The position numbers and the translations under genes were made by a program. This document shows, in pieces, positions 24,361 to 35,746 of a stretch of 64,000 nucleotides of DNA (positions within the stretch are counted from its first letter, which is position 1; each line of letters begins with the position of its first letter). Under the pieces are notes generated by a model. The model worked only from the letters and a program-made list of their open reading frames with translations. It did not search any database and was not told the DNA's origin. The stretch is from Pycnopodia helianthoides (lineage: Eukaryota; Echinodermata; Asteroidea; Forcipulatida; Asteriidae), in contig CM063252.1 of NCBI GenBank assembly GCA_032158295.1, positions 21,162,036 through 21,226,035 of the forward strand, written 5' to 3'.

Positions 24361-25432
24361 CTCTAAGATGCAAAGCTCCACTGCTGTGAGGTGAAGATGT
24401 CTTGGTTGGTTACCAAATTCACCTGTATCATCTGTGAAAGGAATGAACCAAGTCGTATTCTGAGTCTGGGTGATTTAGAATACAGGGGATTTAGGGTAGG
24501 AGTATAAATGGAGCTTTTGAAAGACAAGAGAAATTGGCACAATTAATCAATCATGAAAATAAGGCTCCAAATGACCAGAAACTGCAGTGTGATCTAAAAA
24601 AAGAAGCTAACTCAAGCAATCTCGCATAACTTTGCAGAGAAAGCCACACCCCGTACAGTGACTTCATTCACAAATATGGAAAACCCCTCAAAACACATGC
24701 CTTCCCCTGTCCACCAAACACTGAAAACTCTAGGCCTTCCCCAACCACTGAAAACTCTTGGCCTTCCCCAACCACTGAAAACTCTAGGCCTTCCCCAACC
24801 ACTGAAAACTCTAGGCCTTCCCCAACCACTGAAAACTCTAGGCCTTCCCCAACCACTGAAAACTCTAGGTCTTCCCCAACTAAAAACTCATGACATTGCC
24901 CAACCCCCCCCCCCAACTGAAAAATGTTCTGGTTACACAGCTGGGGCTAGTTATGTGGGTATCATAATCATTTTCCCCTCAGTGAGACAATTCACAAATA
25001 AGTGGTCCACAATATTTGTCTTAGGTGCTTCAGGTAAAATTGCACTCAGATTCAGCCCCTTCAAAATGATTTAGTTCAACCCATTTGAAAATTACATTAT
25101 TTGGAACACCAAGTTTTTTTAATTTATCATATTGTAACAAAAAAACTATCAATACCCCATGCTATGTCTTTTAGGTTTTCCCCTTCACTTTACAGGTTTG
25201 AACCCCAATTTTTGTTAGTGTTTACCGAAAAAGAATACTTTGAGTTGTCTGACACTGCAATTGAGGGTTGTTTGAATTTCACATAGTATTCTCCTCTTCA
25301 TTAAAGATAAACTAACAGGAACTCCCAAATGAAATATTTACCTATGTGAAAGTATGTTCTTCTCTTAGTATCGGTGAACATTCCAGATATACATCCTAAA
25401 CCATCAAAGAGTGACTTCAGATGAAAGGCATT
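24361..25432 (-). CDS. Best-preserved exon pair of the unknown array (exons 25432–25342 and 24431–24361)
   Basis: Exon 25432–25342 (91 nt, phase 0 to 1) encodes a segment opening NAFHLKSLFDGLGCISG and ending RRTYFHI. It joins in phase to 24431–24361 (71 nt), which continues DDTGEFGNQPRHLHL and ends VELCILE. Acceptors read TTTCAG and TCACAG; donors read GTAAAT and GTATGC. The joined 54 residues are free of stops. No homologous family comes to mind; it may be part of a working gene whose other exons lie outside my recognition, or a remnant. Confidence 0.4.
24721..24893. repeat. 27 bp minisatellite, about six units
   Basis: Unit CTGAAAACTCTAGGCCTTCC plus CCAACCA at 24721, 24748, 24775, 24802, 24829 and 24856. 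In frame it would spell LKTLGLPQP, but nothing else supports coding. Confidence 0.9.
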
Positions 25433-25515
25433 CTGAAATGAAAGACCAAAACATTGCTCTTATTAACAAATTTTCTTTCAACATCTGGGTGACATTTCCC
25501 CTGTGAAGGTTGCAT

Positions 25516-25682
25516 AGCTCATACTTCTAGCGATTACAAATGCGAATGCGAAGTGATTTTTGACGTCACAAATTGGCAACGAACAATTTGCAAAGGAAAG
25601 CTCAACTGCTGCAAAACAATCGCAGCGAAAACAGAGCTGTGATGTAGAACTTTCGCTTCACATTCGCAGGAAGTATGAACCA
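25516..25682. mobile_element. MITE with CATACTT…AAGTATG ends
   Basis: Inverted ends: CTCATACTTCTAGCG at left; TTCGCAGGAAGTATGAAC at right, with more GCGAATG/CATTCGC matches inward. About 167 bp. Confidence 0.6.
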
Positions 25683-25737
25683 GGATTTACTGAGCTAAAG
25701 GCAGAATCAAACCAAGCATTCTGCAAGTTACAATCCA

Positions 25738-25868
25738 GGGGTCGATTTTCACAAACAGGTAAGATTGATCTTAAATGTGTATCGATCTTAATTGCTTAGC
25801 AAAATGTGAGGTGAAATACCAATCACTATGGTGATACTGATTCTATAGTGTTTTGTGAAATCGAGCCA
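25738..25868. mobile_element. MITE family GGGTCGATTTCACAAA (copy 1)
   Basis: Ends GGGTCGATTTTCACAAA and TTTTGTGAAATCGAGCC are inverted repeats. Related copies lie at 43544 and 47420. Confidence 0.7.
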
Positions 25869-25974
25869 AGACCTCTTGTAGTCCATCTAAACATATCATT
25901 AGTTTGTCGAGTAAATTATGTCAGTTATAAAATATTGATAGAGCTCTTGCTTGTGATCCTGTCACTCATAGTGT

Positions 25975-26115
25975 AAGCCAGAGGGGTGTCTTTTGGACAC
26001 CCTGTTTTAAATTTGGACACCCTGTTTTATCTGTCATTAACATGTGAATGTATTGTAAGCGAACATTTTGGACACCCAATTTTTTAATTTCCAGCAAATT
26101 TGGACACCCTTTTAC
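25975..26115. repeat. Dispersed repeat with TTGGACACCC blocks
   Basis: Three to four TTTGGACACCC blocks around GTCATTAACATGT. A reverse-complement relative lies at 31570–31730. Element class unknown. Confidence 0.6.
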
Positions 26116-27839
26116 TGAAACCTAGCTAACCTTGCTGTTACTCTCAATGAATAAAAACAGAATAACCTTGCTTTTCTTTGTAAAAATAAAACCATTTTGA
26201 AGGAGCTCTAGTATCTGTCAGTTGTAAATTTTGCACAAATACAACTACTTGAATGAACATGTAGCAAATGTTTTCTCTGGTGTTAACTTTTGCCAACATC
26301 TTAACTCTCTCTCCCTTCCTCAAAAACAGAAGGTGTCGCTGTAAACTAAAACCCTTATTTACTTGACTTTCCAAGCCTTACACAGTTAAGTTTCTGATAA
26401 TCAAAATAATCTGCACCATATATTTCTTAAAAACTTTGTCCACAACAAATCCAAGCTTAGTCGTACGGATTCAAACTTCAATCTAACCTCTTGAGGCTCT
26501 TGGGATGTAAAGCTGGTCTGATATATCTTTGGGTGAGAGCTGAGGATCATTGGTCAAGTCAAACAGGCATCCTTCCTGAAATGCAATCACAAGGTAACAC
26601 AATTAACCCTCTTGCTGTCTGACCATTCAATACCATTCAAGTGGTTTTGAATGATAGATCAACTATGCCAGTCTGAAATATGATACCATGAGGGAATGCA
26701 TGTACACAGTACACAGTTAGTTCTGTGCACAGTTGTGCCACCGTACACAACCTTGTTGGTCAACTCACTGGAAAATGTTGCCAAGAGTCACTGACAGTAG
26801 GAGGGTTAAATGATTCATGGGAACTAAACAAGTCCAAATATTAAGCTGGAAATTGCAATCAAAGAAGTCTTCATCTAAATCTAAAAGTGCAAATTTAAAG
26901 CAACACTGTTTGGTACATGTAAAACATACGCTTTTCTCTAACTTCAAACATAAGCTTCTAAAACTAGAAGTTCAATTTTTTTGCTTGTGATATACAATAG
27001 AGAATATAAAAGTTACGAGCTGTCAGGATCCCAAAATTAGTTCCTTTCCATCAGCCATGTAAAAGCAGCTTTTGTTATTTTCTGCATTGTCCGTGGCATA
27101 TGCGAAAGGTTTTGTATGTTTTTCGTTTGGAACTGCATCGTCTGTCAAAATTCCTTCAGAAATTGTTTTCATTAAGTGGGTTTTTTTTCGGCAAAGTTTG
27201 GGCCATGCAACTTTTCAAGTTTAAACCTAATTTTCAAATAATATTAACAACCTTGCCAAGTTTGAAACTTTGGACAGCGCAAAATATGAAACAATTTAAC
27301 ATCCTCTCGAAAGTGAATTTGAAAACAAAACAATGAAAATGGGACAAAGACAAATATTTAACCTCCAGAGAGGGATACAAATATTGAAATCAGGTATTTT
27401 CTCTGAGACAATTCGAGAAAAAAAAAACCCAAAACAAGCAATGTCTTGTGTTTAAAGTTTGTGGTACACCAAGTTGTAGTAAATCTGTCTGTGGTTTAAT
27501 TTTGTCGGAAAAAACCCATCAAGTTTGAACCTCCTCTCACCAGTTCTAGGCATAGATTGCCCTTTGCAATTTGGGCCAAGCCAACCCCCTTTCACTTACA
27601 TTTTTAGGAAAAACTTACTTCATGTTAAAAAAAGAAGAAAGTGAAAGGTTTACCCCTTAAAGTTCGTTAGAATCCCAAAAATATTTCTTCTTCAAAAATG
27701 ATGAACAAACAGGAATTCTCAAAGGAAATACAATGTTTACCTTTCTAGCAGCATTTTTTTTTCGGATCGGTGACTATTCCAGTAAACATGTACATCGTGA
27801 ACCAAAGGTTGACTTCAGATGAGAGGCAATCTGAAATAA

Positions 27840-29720
27840 AAGAACATAAAATTGTTCATAAATATTTTGTTAAAAATGAACACAGTGCATCAAAAGACAG
27901 TGTACAGACAATTTAGGAAGGAACAGAGAATCTGAGACGACCACTCCACTATATTTAAAATATTTATGATCAAAATGCAAGTCAAGTGGAAAGCAGCAGC
28001 AGCAACCCATGCAGTTTATCTGAATGGGAAAGTACATCATGTTTTTTTTTGGCAGGGGTGAGAAGCTGAGAGTCATTGCAAAAACTAGAATCCAAGGTTG
28101 GAATGATGGAGTTTCAACCTTTTGGTAACCCTGGAGTTATAAATTTAAAGAAGCTTTTGGGAACAGTACCCTGAGCGCTTTTTACCCAATTCACCTAAAG
28201 ACATCATTGACACAATAATCCAAGCGCCATTTTTTAGAGTCAATGTTGCCATTGTTACACAGTGTAGTGGGCATTTTAGGCCACATGGCGTTATGTATGA
28301 TTACCCTATATTTTTTAATAGCTGGTGTGGCAGACCCTAGCTACATGTGAAGTTGTGTAAGGAGTTGATGAAAGAGCATTATCACTACATCTGAAGAAAT
28401 GTTTTTACCTTACAGACAAAAAACCTCTGTATTCAGAGCAAGTATAGTATAGGTCTCATCCCTGCTTTTGGAACAATAAATTAGGCCCCCCCAAAAAGGG
28501 TTGTGTTTCCAGTTCCCCGACCGAGCCTTGTTTTTATGCCGCGACCCTAAACTTTTTGATCGGCCTTTAAAAAGAATGGGGGGGAAAACGGGATAAAATG
28601 GGAAAAACGAAAAAACAAAAACAAAAACCTATTTCACCTGGAAGAAAATGTCTGACTTTTACCAATTTACCATGCTTTAGGCAACATTTGAAATAAAAAC
28701 CAGAACATATCAAGAAGAATTTAACGATATCTCCGTGATTTGCGCCTGCGATGTCCAACGACTCGACTACGAGCGAAAAAAACCCACAATGCAATGCGGA
28801 TCGGGCACATGTGTACACGGCACTGCGTGAAGCGCATTCCACAGGTTTGCGCAATTTGCAGATTTCGCACATTTTTGCAAAATTGGCCGCTTAAACTGCC
28901 TATCTAAAGAGCACAAACTGAAGATTGCGCACAATTTGCAAGGTCGGGCAGATTAACTGCCAAACCTGCAGAGCGCCAACTGCAGTTTGCACGCAATTTT
29001 GCCTAATTCGCTGTGCAAATAAAATAAATGTGTGGAATAAAAAAAAAAACGCAAAATAAAAAAACTTTCCGACCTACCGACCCTATTTTTAAATGACATG
29101 TAATCGGAAACAGAGCCCTTTTTTTGTTTGGCCTTAATTGCCCTCCCTCAAATTTTAACATACACTATTAAACCCACCAAAGAAAATGTCTAATGTGAGG
29201 CTAGTATTTCAGTTGCAGCAATCAAAATAAGCAGTAGAAATTTGGGATGTCTTCAAATGCTATTCTCAACTTTGACATTAATTCAGAGGGAGTATTTATC
29301 ATGTGCAGCTCAAGGGGTAGGGGTCTACAGTTTGGGCTTCTGGGAGGAAAAATAATAAAAATTGGGGGAAAACTCAGGCCAGGAATATCATTCTTGACAG
29401 GGCAAGGCCATTTTCATTTTGCAAAGGGAACTTCCATTAGAAAATATTAAAGTCTAACCCAAATTATTTTGGAAATGTTGATACTCTCTGGTGCATTCTG
29501 ACCCTTTATCACTTGTCTCTTGAGCAGAAGAAATCTGAATTGTGTTTTTCCTCTTTTAAATTGTAAATTATTTTTAAGAAAAGTGGACAAAAGTTAGAAG
29601 TGCACAAGAGCATTTGGAAGTCCACCACGACATTAAGTCGGCCGAATGTAAGGGGGTGGGGTGCATTGAATGCATGGCCTTAATCTGCCCCTAATTGTTT
29701 GCACAATCCAGGGACATTTT
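27840..29720. other. Intergenic, repeats only
   Basis: A block at 28112–28200 (GTAACCCTGGAGTTATAAAT … GGGAACAGTACCCTGAG) has a direct relative at 44998–45070. 28720–29000 is unusually rich in TTTGCGCAATTTGC-like motifs. No gene seen. Confidence 0.5.
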
Positions 29721-30063
29721 CAGGGCTCGAATTTGGGGGGAAAATCCACAAGACCACAGGATTTGTATCTCAACATTTTTACTGGACCAGAAATAATTTT
29801 ACAAGACCAGATTCAAACGGAGAAAAGACTTCCTTGCACAGTTTAACTTGCATTTAATTGAACAAGCACTAAGACATATAAGAGAAGATTTACCTCAATT
29901 TGTCTTTAAGGGTATTACGTATATTTTGAATCATTACTCAAAGTCAACATTGTTTTTTAATTGAAACCACAAGACCGCCGGACTTGTCTGGTCATGAGTT
30001 TACTGGCCCAATGCTAAAATCACTGGCCTCGGGCCTGCGGTCCAGTGTCAAATTCGAGCCCTG
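29721..30063. mobile_element. hAT-like MITE, 343 bp
   Basis: Ends CAGGGCTCGAATTTGG and CAAATTCGAGCCCTG. ATTTT flanks both sides. Inner text (ACAAGACCAG, GCCTCGGGCCTGCGG) recurs partly at 46530–46740 and near 39,680. CAGGG ends suggest hAT; the 5 bp match is shorter than the 8 bp expected. Confidence 0.7.
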
Positions 30064-30762
30064 ATTTTTACAGATGACACTTATTTTATTTAATTGACAT
30101 TAGAAGACATGATCTTATGTGTCAACAACACATGTCTTAAATTTCAAGACATGTCAATCGCTGCGTTCTAAATTGTCCTCGTTTTTTTCTTTTATTATTT
30201 ATTCATAAATTTCGACCTTTCTTTTCAAGTTGGAAAAATTGTTTGGGAATGATCCTATAAGTGGGCCATTCCCTCTGGTCCATGAAGTAGGGGGATATAA
30301 TATTTTTAAGTTGTTTGGAATCCAGGCCACATTTGTTGGATTCAATAAGACCACGGTTGTAGCTAGAGACATTTGAGAGCCAGCAGTAAATTCTTTAGTT
30401 CCATTCACAAATGCAATTTTTTTTCCTGTCCAGGGACATGAACAAGGAAATTCAAGTTATTAGAGTAACTTTTGCAATTAATAAGCTTACCAGAATAAAT
30501 AAATACATGTTTGATTACGTAATAATGAACACAACTTGCTATGTGAAAGCCTTGCAATATCGAGTACCAGACCCCAAACAAGTGTGCATGTACATGTGCT
30601 TTAAATCATGTACACTGCATTGACAGGTTACATGTACATGAAGTCTGTCCTGGTAAATGTATTGAATGATTGGATTGAGCTCGGTTAGACGCATATTTTA
30701 TTGTGTTTGGTCGAGTAAGCAGTAAATGAAAAGAATGGTTTGGCATAAATTCATTTAAACCA

Positions 30763-30951
30763 GGGCCCAATTTCAAAGAGCTGCTTAAGCAGAAAATATT
30801 GCTTAAATCATTTCTGCTAAGCTACAATAAGCAGACCAGTCACACATGCTACTTTGGAAATGGTATTTTAGCAGGTAACCTTTTTCTGGTTAGCATAATT
30901 TTGTTGTGCTTAGCAAGTTTTTGTGCTTAAGCAGCTCTATGAAATTGGGCC
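30763..30951. mobile_element. GGGCCCAATTTC MITE (copy 1)
   Basis: Left GGGCCCAATTTCAAAGAGCT, right AGCTCTATGAAATTGGGCC, with CTTAAGCAG inside both ends. About 190 bp. Confidence 0.8.
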
Positions 30952-31569
30952 AAGGCCTGGAATTTCATCTTTGAGAAGGCGAGGCCTTGGAAGGGGGCAC
31001 TTCAATTGCAAAATCTTAAAGTCAATGGGAAACTTTTAAAGGGGCACCGAGGCAAAGAACAGGGCAACAGAGCCATGGAGCCCATGGCCTCAATTCCAGG
31101 CCTGTAAATCATGCAGTATTCAGAATTTTGCACTTCGTTCTCCCTGAACAGTTGTCTGCTGGCTAAAGACCAGTTAAAACACCTGAGGACCAGTCATAAT
31201 TCACTCCAAGTGGTCCTGCTGACAAGTTCAGTATTGAAAAGCATTGCTGTTTCATTTGAAATATGGACTATTGAAAAAGCTGACGGACTAGTGAAATGAC
31301 AATCTAACTGGTCCTGCCAACTATAGCCATTGAAAAAGTAAAGGCAAACCCTGTGAGTGCCGGTCGTAGTGACTTGATCTCTCTTTCGTGGTCGGCACTG
31401 GTCAACGTAGCTACAACCCCAAATAAGACAACAGAATATCCTTGTATGTGGTGCTCAAGGAAGTGTTGACACCACTCATACATTTAATTTGCTCATAACT
31501 TCTCCACTAGATCATCTCTTGTCCTAAAAGGGGATGAATATCTCACCCACTATAATAATTTAGCCAGAA

Positions 31570-31730
31570 TTTGGTAAAAAGGTTTCAAATTTTGCTGGAA
31601 ATTTAAAAACCGGGTGTCCAAATTGTTAACATACACTACATTTACATGTAAATGACAGATAAAAACAGGATGTCCTAATTTAAAACAGGGTGTCCAGAAG
31701 ACACCAAGACACCCCTCCTGACTAAACACT
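31570..31730. repeat. Inverted relative of the repeat at 25975
   Basis: Carries GGGTGTCC blocks and ACATGTAAATGACAGAT in reverse order and orientation relative to 25975–26115. Confidence 0.6.
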
Positions 31731-34605
31731 ATGCCCCACCCTGGATTCACACCTCTATGACTGGTGGGTGGTGTAGCAAATGAAAACATCAAGTAAAGTC
31801 ATAAAGGACAATTAAGAGATAACTGCGTTTATACAGAGCTTCTTTATTGTCTTGAGTTGACCAGGGTTGACAACAAAGATATACAAAAACACAATAAAAA
31901 TGACAACTCAATTGAACAGAGCATAAGGTTAGTTAGAGTAGAGTAACTGCATTTTTCAAGGATTCCATAGTTTTTTCATAATTTTGGTGTCGCTAAATAT
32001 TTTCTGTGCATACAAACTGTCGCAAAACAGTCAAAGGGGGCAATGGCTGCCAAAAAGTAAAATGTCTAAACAAGATGTTTTTTAATGCAAAAATGTTGTT
32101 CACAATGTTCGAACATGAAGAAAGAGAGCAAGCAGCCCTCAGCTGGCAGACAGGTAAGAGGACTAAGCTTAAAATAAATGCATTATCCCATCAACACTTT
32201 TCACTTGATGCAAATTGTTATGCCTAATATAAACATAATCTGAACCATAATATCATTTTTATCCTAACATTATTAGGGTAAAAATTATGTTATTTTTAGA
32301 TATGATGTTTGGTAACTTTTTTCCACATTAAATGACGTTTAATGTTTAACCAGCAAAATATTCAGGCATTTTTCAGTGAAAAGTGCTTAATTAAATAAAA
32401 GCTTAAATTGTATCGGCAACTGACATTTCAGGGGGTATAGCAAACAAATTCCTTTTCTTTTGGAGTCAATTTAAAAAAAACTATTTAAAGTTTAAATAGC
32501 TAAAAAAAACACTTGACATCAGCAGCAGAATTTGTAGCAAAAATTCAAAAGTTTCTTTCATTAAATTATACCGGAAAAAAAATGCTGACCCTCATGAACC
32601 CTCAGTTTTTAAGTCATGCAAATTTAAGTACTCTTGTCCAAAAAAATTAGTTTCACTTTTGAGCTTTCAAAACAGAAAACACCAAGGCAAATGACGAGAA
32701 ATTTTCAGCCACCAACATTTTTGGTCTGGAGCGCAACTCATTATCAAATGCAGTTTTATAACCACGTGTATACTGTTTTAAATTTCAGCGAGCCCGGAAC
32801 AAATTTTGACACAAATTTAAAGCAAAGGGCGCTGGTATTCGGTTTGTTCTCTGCACAAAAAATTTAAGTTTTCTTGTAAAATAAACTCTACTTTACCTTC
32901 TGACAGTCATTGACCACGGTATTTTAGCTGCAAAACTTTGCATTTCAAAGCTGAAAATTTGAACCACAAATCCACCCCGCCGAGGCTTTCAGGATGCGGA
33001 AAATGTCGTCTGCGCGAGGTCGTGCGCGCGCAACCTCTTCCAATGAACATTGACCAAAAGAGGGCGGTATGCTGGCTCAGTTCAGTTGGAGAAATAAATG
33101 AATAATTTTAGGCAAGAGTATTGAGATTTCAGAAAGCGTAAACATTGTTGTTCATAAGTTTAGTTAATTCAAAATTTAAGCATCAGCGTAATAAACATTT
33201 TAAGCATGTTTGACTGTTCTGATCTTGAGAAAATTGTGAACTTGAAGGCATTATTTACATTTGATATAAATGGGCGAATGTAAAAAGAAAAAGTTCAGAT
33301 TGAAATAAAAGGAAATATTCTATTCGTCTAATTGTTGGCAAATATTACATGAACACATTATGCGGAAGTACTACAATCTGAATTGTCTCAGTGCGACTGA
33401 CATATATGTCACGAGCTGGGCAGGAACGGGTTTTTGCTAGTCCGTGGCTTTCTTGTGCGGGGCGGTGGGGGTAAAACGCAAAACCGCCATCAGGCATCTG
33501 TTCCATTTTTATTTATATTTATTTGTACTCTTTTATTCTTTTTCGGAGGGAGGGGGGGGGAGTAATTAAAACCAGAGTTTTCAACATTTGTATAATGCAA
33601 ACAAATATGAGATAAGAAAATGTTTGCTGTTAAGTTTATTCCGCATATTGCCCAGACACAAGCACATAAATACCAAATAAATCACTGGTTGTTTTCAACT
33701 GGGTATTGACCTTATTAAAATCATGCAATTAAAGACAACTATTATTTTTTGATAACTGTTGACAATAATAAGGCTCTGTTGATGGGTCCAAGTGTCACCG
33801 TTTCATTCATTAAAATGCACACAATTTCATTGATAAGTAAGTTTTAAACAGTCGATATGGGCACTGCTTATGAATAATGGCTCAAAACAAAAAGCTCATC
33901 AGTGAGGGTGTCTGAAATGTTGAAAATTCCGGTAAACCCTTAATACAACTAACTTGTCTACTCTGAGGTAATAAACAAAAGTTTATTTTGACCTAGCTTT
34001 ATTTATATCATAGTACAACCTCCAGCACCTAGTACATACAATCATAGAGTAAGTGTTGAGAGCTCTTTAGTCTAATAGTGAACTATTGAAGCGGTTGTTG
34101 ATCTTTTGACATTCAGTCAAACGGAACCATCAGCAAAATGATGACATCATCTATTCGTCGAGAGCTGTCAACAAACAAAATAATAAAACGACATCAGTTT
34201 TTGAAACAAAAGACCATACAATAGTTTCTCACTTTTTATTTGAACTTTGGGGTGAATTCTGAAGTAGAACCCCTTTCTCAGATGACGTCACTGTGATATC
34301 ACTGGAGTACTCACACGCGCATCGCGTCACCAAATACGTTACACTGCACGAACGTGTGCTACAAAACGAAACACTGGATGCAGTCTTGGTGCAAGACGTT
34401 CTTGTTGAGTTAGTAAAACCATAAACCATACGGCCTACATACTACACACCGCGGTAAATCGCGATAGTTGCGTGATAACGAACAACGTCTTGCACAAAGA
34501 CTACACTGGACAGCACTTCACGTAGGCCTACATGTGCATAGTACACTGGCATGGCAGCCATCTCGCACTGATATTGAAATATGACATCAGTGAGAAGGCT
34601 CTCCC
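31731..34605. other. Intergenic, no gene recognised
   Basis: AT-rich with a short GC-rich stretch at 32,970–33,040. One ATG frame at 32106 ends in a good donor (CAG/GTAAGA), but it has no support as an exon. Confidence 0.4.
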
Positions 34606-34802
34606 AGGGCCCAATTTCTTAAGACTGCTATTAAAGCAGAACAATTTTCCTGACAAATTGTGTGCTTAGCAAAAATTTGCAGGATACCAGTCAGAAATGG
34701 TGCATGTGAATAGGTATTTTGGCTGGTAAACTTATTCTGGTGAGCATAATTTTGTTGCGCTTAGCTACTTTTTGTACTTAAGCAGCTCTATGAAACTAGG
34801 CC
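34606..34802. mobile_element. GGGCCCAATTTC MITE (copy 2)
   Basis: Left GGGCCCAATTTCTTAAG, right GCAGCTCTATGAAACTAGGC; body like copy 1. Confidence 0.7.
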
Positions 34803-34807
34803 AAGCT

Positions 34808-35030
34808 GGGCCCAAATTGTATGGCTCTGCTTACCGTAAGCAAAGAATCGGTCCTCACGGAAGCATGGGAATTCCGCGCTTACGCCGTCAAGCAGTTTTT
34901 ACTGTTCATGCTGGAATTTTCGCTTGTGCGCGTGCGTACTCCACGTTACTGGGCATTCTTCGCTTATCTGTAAGCGAAGAATGATGATCGCAAGTGCAGA
35001 TTTTGGCAGTAAGAAGAGCCATGAAATTGT
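34808..35030. mobile_element. GGGCCCAATTTC MITE, GC-rich subtype (copy 3), adjoining copy 2
   Basis: Left GGGCCCAAATTGTATGGC, right AAGAGCCATGAAATTGTG. The body has GCTTACCGTAAGC and CGTGCGTACTCCACGTTA, as in the copies at 49493 and 58894. Confidence 0.7.
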
Positions 35031-35619
35031 GAAGTTAAAATTACATGCATAAATCATCAAAGAAAACTAGTTTAATGCAACTCCTGTGGGCTTCTGGTAA
35101 TCAGTGGAGCCAGTTTGTGTGGAGTGGGCGTGGCTCACAGTGGAATTACGTCTTATCTAGAAACAGGAAACTTCCGTGGTGTCCGTTTAAATGCTTTCCT
35201 CAGTACGGCCAGAAATTCAATTGGTACCCGCTGTCACTTCGCTAAACTTTGATGGATATGACGTTATTAATGAAAAGACTGCGACAGTTTGTTGCTGTTT
35301 TTCTCAACAAGTAGACACTGTACTCAAATGAAACTTGCACAGGTGACTTTTATTGTATCTTTCTTGCCTATAATTCAGCTTTACGCTGACTAAAACACTA
35401 CCTTAAACTTAAATCCTGAAAAAATTTACATGGATCGCACAGTTACATGCATGCCCAGCCACTTCCAATAGGAATATGAATGCGAGTCAGTGACGTCACG
35501 ACTAAGCCCGTAGCGTGACACGCTTCAGAAGTTACGAGATTATGGAGTTTTCAGTCAGTTTCAAAACAAGTCTGTGATTGATGCAATTTTTACTATTTGT
35601 ATTTTGGTGGCTTTTGCAT

Positions 35620-35625
35620 TTTAAT
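35620..35625 (-). terminator. Possible polyadenylation signal of the CAP gene (ATTAAA)
   Basis: ATTAAA on the minus strand, about 120 bp past the stop codon at 35747–35749. It is the common variant of AATAAA. No transcript end can be seen from the sequence. Confidence 0.4.
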
Positions 35626-35652
35626 GACTGAGAAAACACTTTTCTGATCTAA

Positions 35653-35684
35653 TATTATCTAATCTAATCTAATCTAATCTAATC
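35653..35684. repeat. (TCTAA)n microsatellite in the CAP 3' UTR
   Basis: Five to six head-to-tail TCTAA units between the CAP stop codon and the candidate poly(A) signal, so probably transcribed in the 3' UTR and likely length-polymorphic. Confidence 0.75.
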
Positions 35685-35746
35685 TTAATTTTTAACATGC
35701 AACAAAAAATACAGCAGTCTTCCTCGCATGCACGCTGATGTAATAA

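Larger units (their letters stand above)
19553..27830 (-). pseudogene. Array of duplicated splice-bounded exon-like segments, decaying gene of unknown family
   Basis: Seven short minus-strand segments have good acceptor (TTTCAG or similar) and donor (GTAAG-like) sites. One group (X) shares the pattern xAxHLKSxF: 27830–27741 (with a stop), 25432–25342, 21345–21269, 19630–19553. A second group (Y) shares DP..S.K(D/E)IS.QL: 26575–26488 and 22202–22133, with a shorter relative at 22936–22891. A further segment (Z) is 24431–24361. The introns beside them are also similar: the stretch after the acceptor near 19631 matches that near 24510. So a unit was duplicated several times. Phases do not chain across the whole set, which argues for pseudogenisation or missing exons. 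I do not recognise the protein family. Confidence 0.45.

Noticed and set aside
24658..25074. 138 aa proline-rich protein with nonapeptide repeats
   Set aside because: The frame is driven by a 27 bp minisatellite; flanks are not protein-like.
25342..26575. Arylsulfatase C-terminal exon (from CLFDLTNDP)
   Set aside because: The short motif resembles sulfatase tails, but the rest of the exon and its neighbours do not fit, so no family was assigned.
32106..32154. Possible first exon (MFEHEEREQAALSWQ…) before a GTAAGA donor
   Set aside because: No partner exon, promoter or homology in reach; too short to support.
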